64,000 nt of DNA from Clostridia bacterium (GTDB lineage Bacteria; Bacillota; Clostridia; Acetivibrionales; DSM-2933): positions 1-64,000 of the forward strand of contig JAOAEJ010000046.1 in the NCBI GenBank assembly GCA_026416815.1. Direction: 5' to 3'. Position 1 is the first letter of the stretch. Each line of letters opens with the position of its first letter. Both the position numbers and the translations under genes were made by a program. The notes under the pieces are model-generated. The model was not told the origin of the DNA, did not search any database, and saw only the letters and a list, made by a program, of their open reading frames with translations. Shown in pieces: positions 61,818-64,000 of this stretch.

Positions 61818-63104
61818 ATGTTTTGTTATCAATGTGAACAATGTCCAAGTGGAGGTTGCACTAAAGTAGGAGTATGCGGAAAGGACGAAAATATTGCAAG
61901 TCTTCAGGATACTATTATATTCGGTTTGAAGGGTATAGCTGCTTACGCTACCCATGCAAGACAATTAGGCTTTGTGGATGATGAAGTTAGTAAGATAACT
62001 AACGACGCACTATATATGACCCTTACAAACTCCAATTTCAATTTGGGCGAACATATAGCAATGGCAATGAATGTAGGTACCGCTACCGTTAAGGTAATGG
62101 ATCTTTTAGATAGGGCGCACACATCAAAATTGGGTGTTCCTACCCCTGTAAAAGTTTCAGAAGATAAAGTAGAAGGTAAATGCATACTTGTAACAGGTCA
62201 TAACCTGTTTGCATTAGAAGAACTTTTAAAGCAAACCGAAGGTAAGGGAATCAACGTGTATACTCACTCTGAAATGCTCCCTGCCCACGGATATCCTCAG
62301 TTGAAAAAATACCCGCACTTAAAGGGTAACGTAGGTAAGGCATGGTATGACCAGAGAAAGGTATTTGAAGAATTCCCTGGTGCAATACTCGGTACTACAA
62401 ACTGCTTAATGCCTATCAAGGGTTCATACTTTGATCGCTTCTTCTCCTATGATGTAGCTGGCCTTGAAGGTGTACAGAAAATCGAAAACGATGATTTTTC
62501 AGCTTTAATTGAAAAAGCTCTGTCCCTCCCTGCTGCTAATATACAGTCGGATAAAACATTAATGACAGGCTTCCACCATGAAACAGTATTAGGAATTGCC
62601 CCCGAAATTATTGACGCCGTAAAAACAGGCAAGATTAAGAGATTCTTTGTAATTGCAGGCTGTGATGCTCCCGGTAAAGGCGGAGAATACTATAGAGAAC
62701 TTGCCCTCTCAATACCTGAAAACTGTGTAATACTCACAACATCCTGCGGTAAGTTCAGATTTAACGATCATGACTTCGGTACAGTTCCAGGCACAAATAT
62801 ACCTCGCTATATTGACCTCGGACAGTGCAATAACTCAGGCTCTGCAGTTAAGATTGCTGTGGCTCTTGCAGGTGCCTTCAATTGCTCAGTAAATGATCTT
62901 CCTCTCTCCATAGTATTGTCATGGTTTGAGCAGAAGGCTGTAGCAATCCTCCTCGGCTTGTTCAGCCTGGGTGTAAAAAACATATACATTGGACCTAAAG
63001 CACCTGAATTCTTGTCGGCAGGAGTTGTAAATGTACTTCAAGAAAACTTTAACCTCAAACTTACAGGCGACGCAAAAACTGATTTACAAGAAATGTTGGG
63101 ATAA
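61818..63104 (+). CDS. hcp: Hybrid cluster protein, short form (class III-like)
   Basis: 428 aa; TAGGAGG precedes the ATG. The N-terminal cluster motif FCYQCEQCPSGGCTKVGVCG has the CxxC...C...C pattern, with an extra Cys. Hybrid cluster residues: VTGHNLFALEELL, LGTTNCLMPIKG, IAGCDAPGKGGEYY (~275), TTSCGKFRFND (~303) and LGQCNNSGSAVKIA (~335). Its length is about 110 residues less than class I/II Hcp, which fits the class III form lacking part of the helical domain. Hcp proteins act on hydroxylamine in vitro and on nitric oxide in vivo. Cytoplasmic; preceded by the HcpR-like box. Confidence 0.94.
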   Translation: MFCYQCEQCPSGGCTKVGVCGKDENIASLQDTIIFGLKGIAAYATHARQLGFVDDEVSKITNDALYMTLTNSNFNLGEHIAMAMNVGTATVKVMDLLDRAHTSKLGVPTPVKVSEDKVEGKCILVTGHNLFALEELLKQTEGKGINVYTHSEMLPAHGYPQLKKYPHLKGNVGKAWYDQRKVFEEFPGAILGTTNCLMPIKGSYFDRFFSYDVAGLEGVQKIENDDFSALIEKALSLPAANIQSDKTLMTGFHHETVLGIAPEIIDAVKTGKIKRFFVIAGCDAPGKGGEYYRELALSIPENCVILTTSCGKFRFNDHDFGTVPGTNIPRYIDLGQCNNSGSAVKIAVALAGAFNCSVNDLPLSIVLSWFEQKAVAILLGLFSLGVKNIYIGPKAPEFLSAGVVNVLQENFNLKLTGDAKTDLQEMLG

Positions 63105-63106
63105 TA

Positions 63107-63150
63107 TCCAAAAAGGAATGGCTTGCCAGGTGGCAAGCCATTCCTTTTTG
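63107..63150 (+). terminator. Terminator of hcp
   Basis: AAAAAGGAATGGCTTGCCA and its perfect 19-bp complement, with a T-run. Confidence 0.92.
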
Positions 63151-63275
63151 ATACTTCTTTACTCTAAATGTTCTGTTTCAAGTCATGGCAAATCTTCCTC
63201 TATCAATGTTTTACATCTAAGTTGTTTAAATGTTAGGTAAAAACAAATTATTATATGATATATTTTTACAGTATT

Positions 63276-63308
63276 AAAAAAGCAGCCAACTTGATTTGGC
63301 TGCTTCCC
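63276..63308 (-). terminator. Terminator of the DUF4870 gene
   Basis: AAGCAGCCAA and TTGGCTGCTT arms, followed by TTTTAATAC on the minus strand. Confidence 0.8.
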
Positions 63309-63337
63309 TACTATCTCATTATGTACACATTAATTGA

Positions 63338-63676
63338 CTATTTATTAATCTGCTGTTCAGCAATGTCGCCTACTACAGGGAGCTTGAACCACTCACCCTT
63401 ATAAGCCTTTACCATACATACAATCCATAAAACAAACTGAGCTAAACCTATAAGTACTCCAAGAAGGCCACCTAAACCCGGTACGAATCTAGCAACTATT
63501 GAAGCTATCCATAAGCCTCCAAATGTAAGCAATGACTGCATTGCATGGAATCTGACAAACCTGTTTTCCTTTTCAATCAGGATGAAAACTAATCCTCCCA
63601 CTGCCGCAAACAAATAACTTAAGAGAGCTGCAACATTTTCATTCAACCCTGAAGATGTCTTTTGAAAATTACTCAT
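63338..63676 (-). CDS. DUF4870-family membrane protein
   Basis: 112 aa; the ATG at 63676 is preceded by GGGGGAAGG (a TTG one codon earlier is also open). Three TM helices: NVAALLSYLFAAVGGLVFIL, FGGLWIASIVARFVPGLG, LIGLAQFVLWIVCMVKAYKG. The VRFHAMQSLL segment between TM1 and TM2 is the hallmark of DUF4870/YtpI-type proteins. Function unknown. Confidence 0.85.
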   Translation of the reverse strand: MSNFQKTSSGLNENVAALLSYLFAAVGGLVFILIEKENRFVRFHAMQSLLTFGGLWIASIVARFVPGLGGLLGVLIGLAQFVLWIVCMVKAYKGEWFKLPVVGDIAEQQINK

Positions 63677-63798
63677 CAAACCTTCCCCCTAATTCTATTT
63701 TTTACTATACCAGACAATTATAATACATTTTTTGCATATTTTCTACATATTTTTAATACCTCATTATGCTTAAGTATATATTTCATACCATTGATAAC

Positions 63799-63845
63799 AA
63801 AAATGCACTAAAGCTGCCTCTACAGGCAATCTTTAGTGCATTTAT
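63799..63845 (-). terminator. Terminator of the SLH-domain gene
   Basis: AAATGCACTAAAG and CTTTAGTGCATTT arms, followed by TTTTTG on the minus strand. Confidence 0.8.
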
Positions 63846-63864
63846 ACTAAGGTTAAGTATTGAA

Positions 63865-64000
63865 CTATATTTGTAAATAATTGTATACCATTACCGCTAC
63901 CTGAGCGTTTGTCAAATTACCTTTAGGGTTGAAGTATCCGCCCTTCCCCTTTGCAATCCCCAAACCATCAGCTATTGCAATATATCCTACAAGATCCGGA
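63865..64000 (-). CDS. C-terminus of a SLH-domain surface protein (partial, runs off the right edge)
   Basis: 45 codons are visible up to the stop at 63865: PDLVGYIAIADGLGIAKGKG, then GYFNPKGNLTNAQVAVMVYN and YLQI. This is the second half of a SLH (S-layer homology) repeat; ITRAEAA is replaced here by LTNAQVA. It normally anchors proteins to wall polysaccharide. The rest of the gene is outside the window. Confidence 0.8.
   Translation of the reverse strand, partial: PDLVGYIAIADGLGIAKGKGGYFNPKGNLTNAQVAVMVYNYLQI

Overview
The window looks like chromosome of a low-GC, spore-forming, anaerobic Bacillota, most likely a Clostridia member near the Acetivibrio / Ruminiclostridium cellulolytic group. 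The reasons are AT-rich intergenic DNA, strong purine-rich ribosome binding sites, several secreted proteins with copper-amine-oxidase-type N-terminal domains, a SLH domain at the right edge, GerMN and YjcZ-like sporulation proteins, a sensory [FeFe]-hydrogenase operon and a short-form hybrid cluster protein. This placement is inference; no rRNA is present.

Layout. 1-8 kb: an edge fragment, a serine-recombinase domain without its catalytic serine, a leaderless SdrD-like/HExxH metallopeptidase, a small YjcZ-like peptide, an MBL hydrolase, an orphan NarL-type histidine kinase, flavodoxin, DUF554. 7.4-13.3 kb: cca, an amino acid permease, a TRADD-N-like two-TM protein, a DUF3048 lipoprotein and a PilZ protein. 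13.5-16.8 kb (minus strand): a five-gene regulatory operon DRTGG / RsbW-like ATPase / [FeFe]-hydrogenase-like sensor / DRTGG / PHP, without the catalytic hydrogenase genes that such operons often accompany. 16.9-23.3 kb: a CuAO-domain protein, a TGS-uridine-kinase-like protein, a diguanylate cyclase and prfC, whose start is overlapped by a leader ORF.

23.6-33.0 kb is a Tad/Flp type IVb pilus locus: CpaE-like protein, TadA ATPase, TadB, [IS110 insertion], TadC, one Flp pilin, FHA protein, PP2C phosphatase and prepilin peptidase. Just beyond it, on the opposite strand, is a clear c-di-GMP-I (GEMM) riboswitch with a terminator but no sense-strand gene after it; read-through would run antisense into the pilus operon. 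With the diguanylate cyclase and PilZ protein, c-di-GMP is a recurring theme.

33-43 kb is accessory: many small genes, a tandem pair of HTH paralogues, a Tyr-rich coat-like protein, Cys-rich and zinc-ribbon micro-proteins, and a tRNA-Arg 3' fragment lying 1.5 kb from the intact tRNA-Arg/tRNA-Gly pair. 43-56 kb is housekeeping: rdgB-rph-GerMN lipoprotein, cell-wall amidase, queH, bacteriohemerythrin, ruvC-ruvA-lipoprotein-ruvB and argG-argH. 56-64 kb: small proteins, polysaccharide deacetylase, MarR/DHA2 efflux pair, hcp behind a CRP/FNR-type (HcpR-like) palindrome, DUF4870, and the end of an SLH protein.

Two families of short palindromic, MITE-like repeats are dispersed through the window. 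Small genes of 32, 40, 57 and 59 codons and an overlapping leader ORF were found by reading intergenic DNA.
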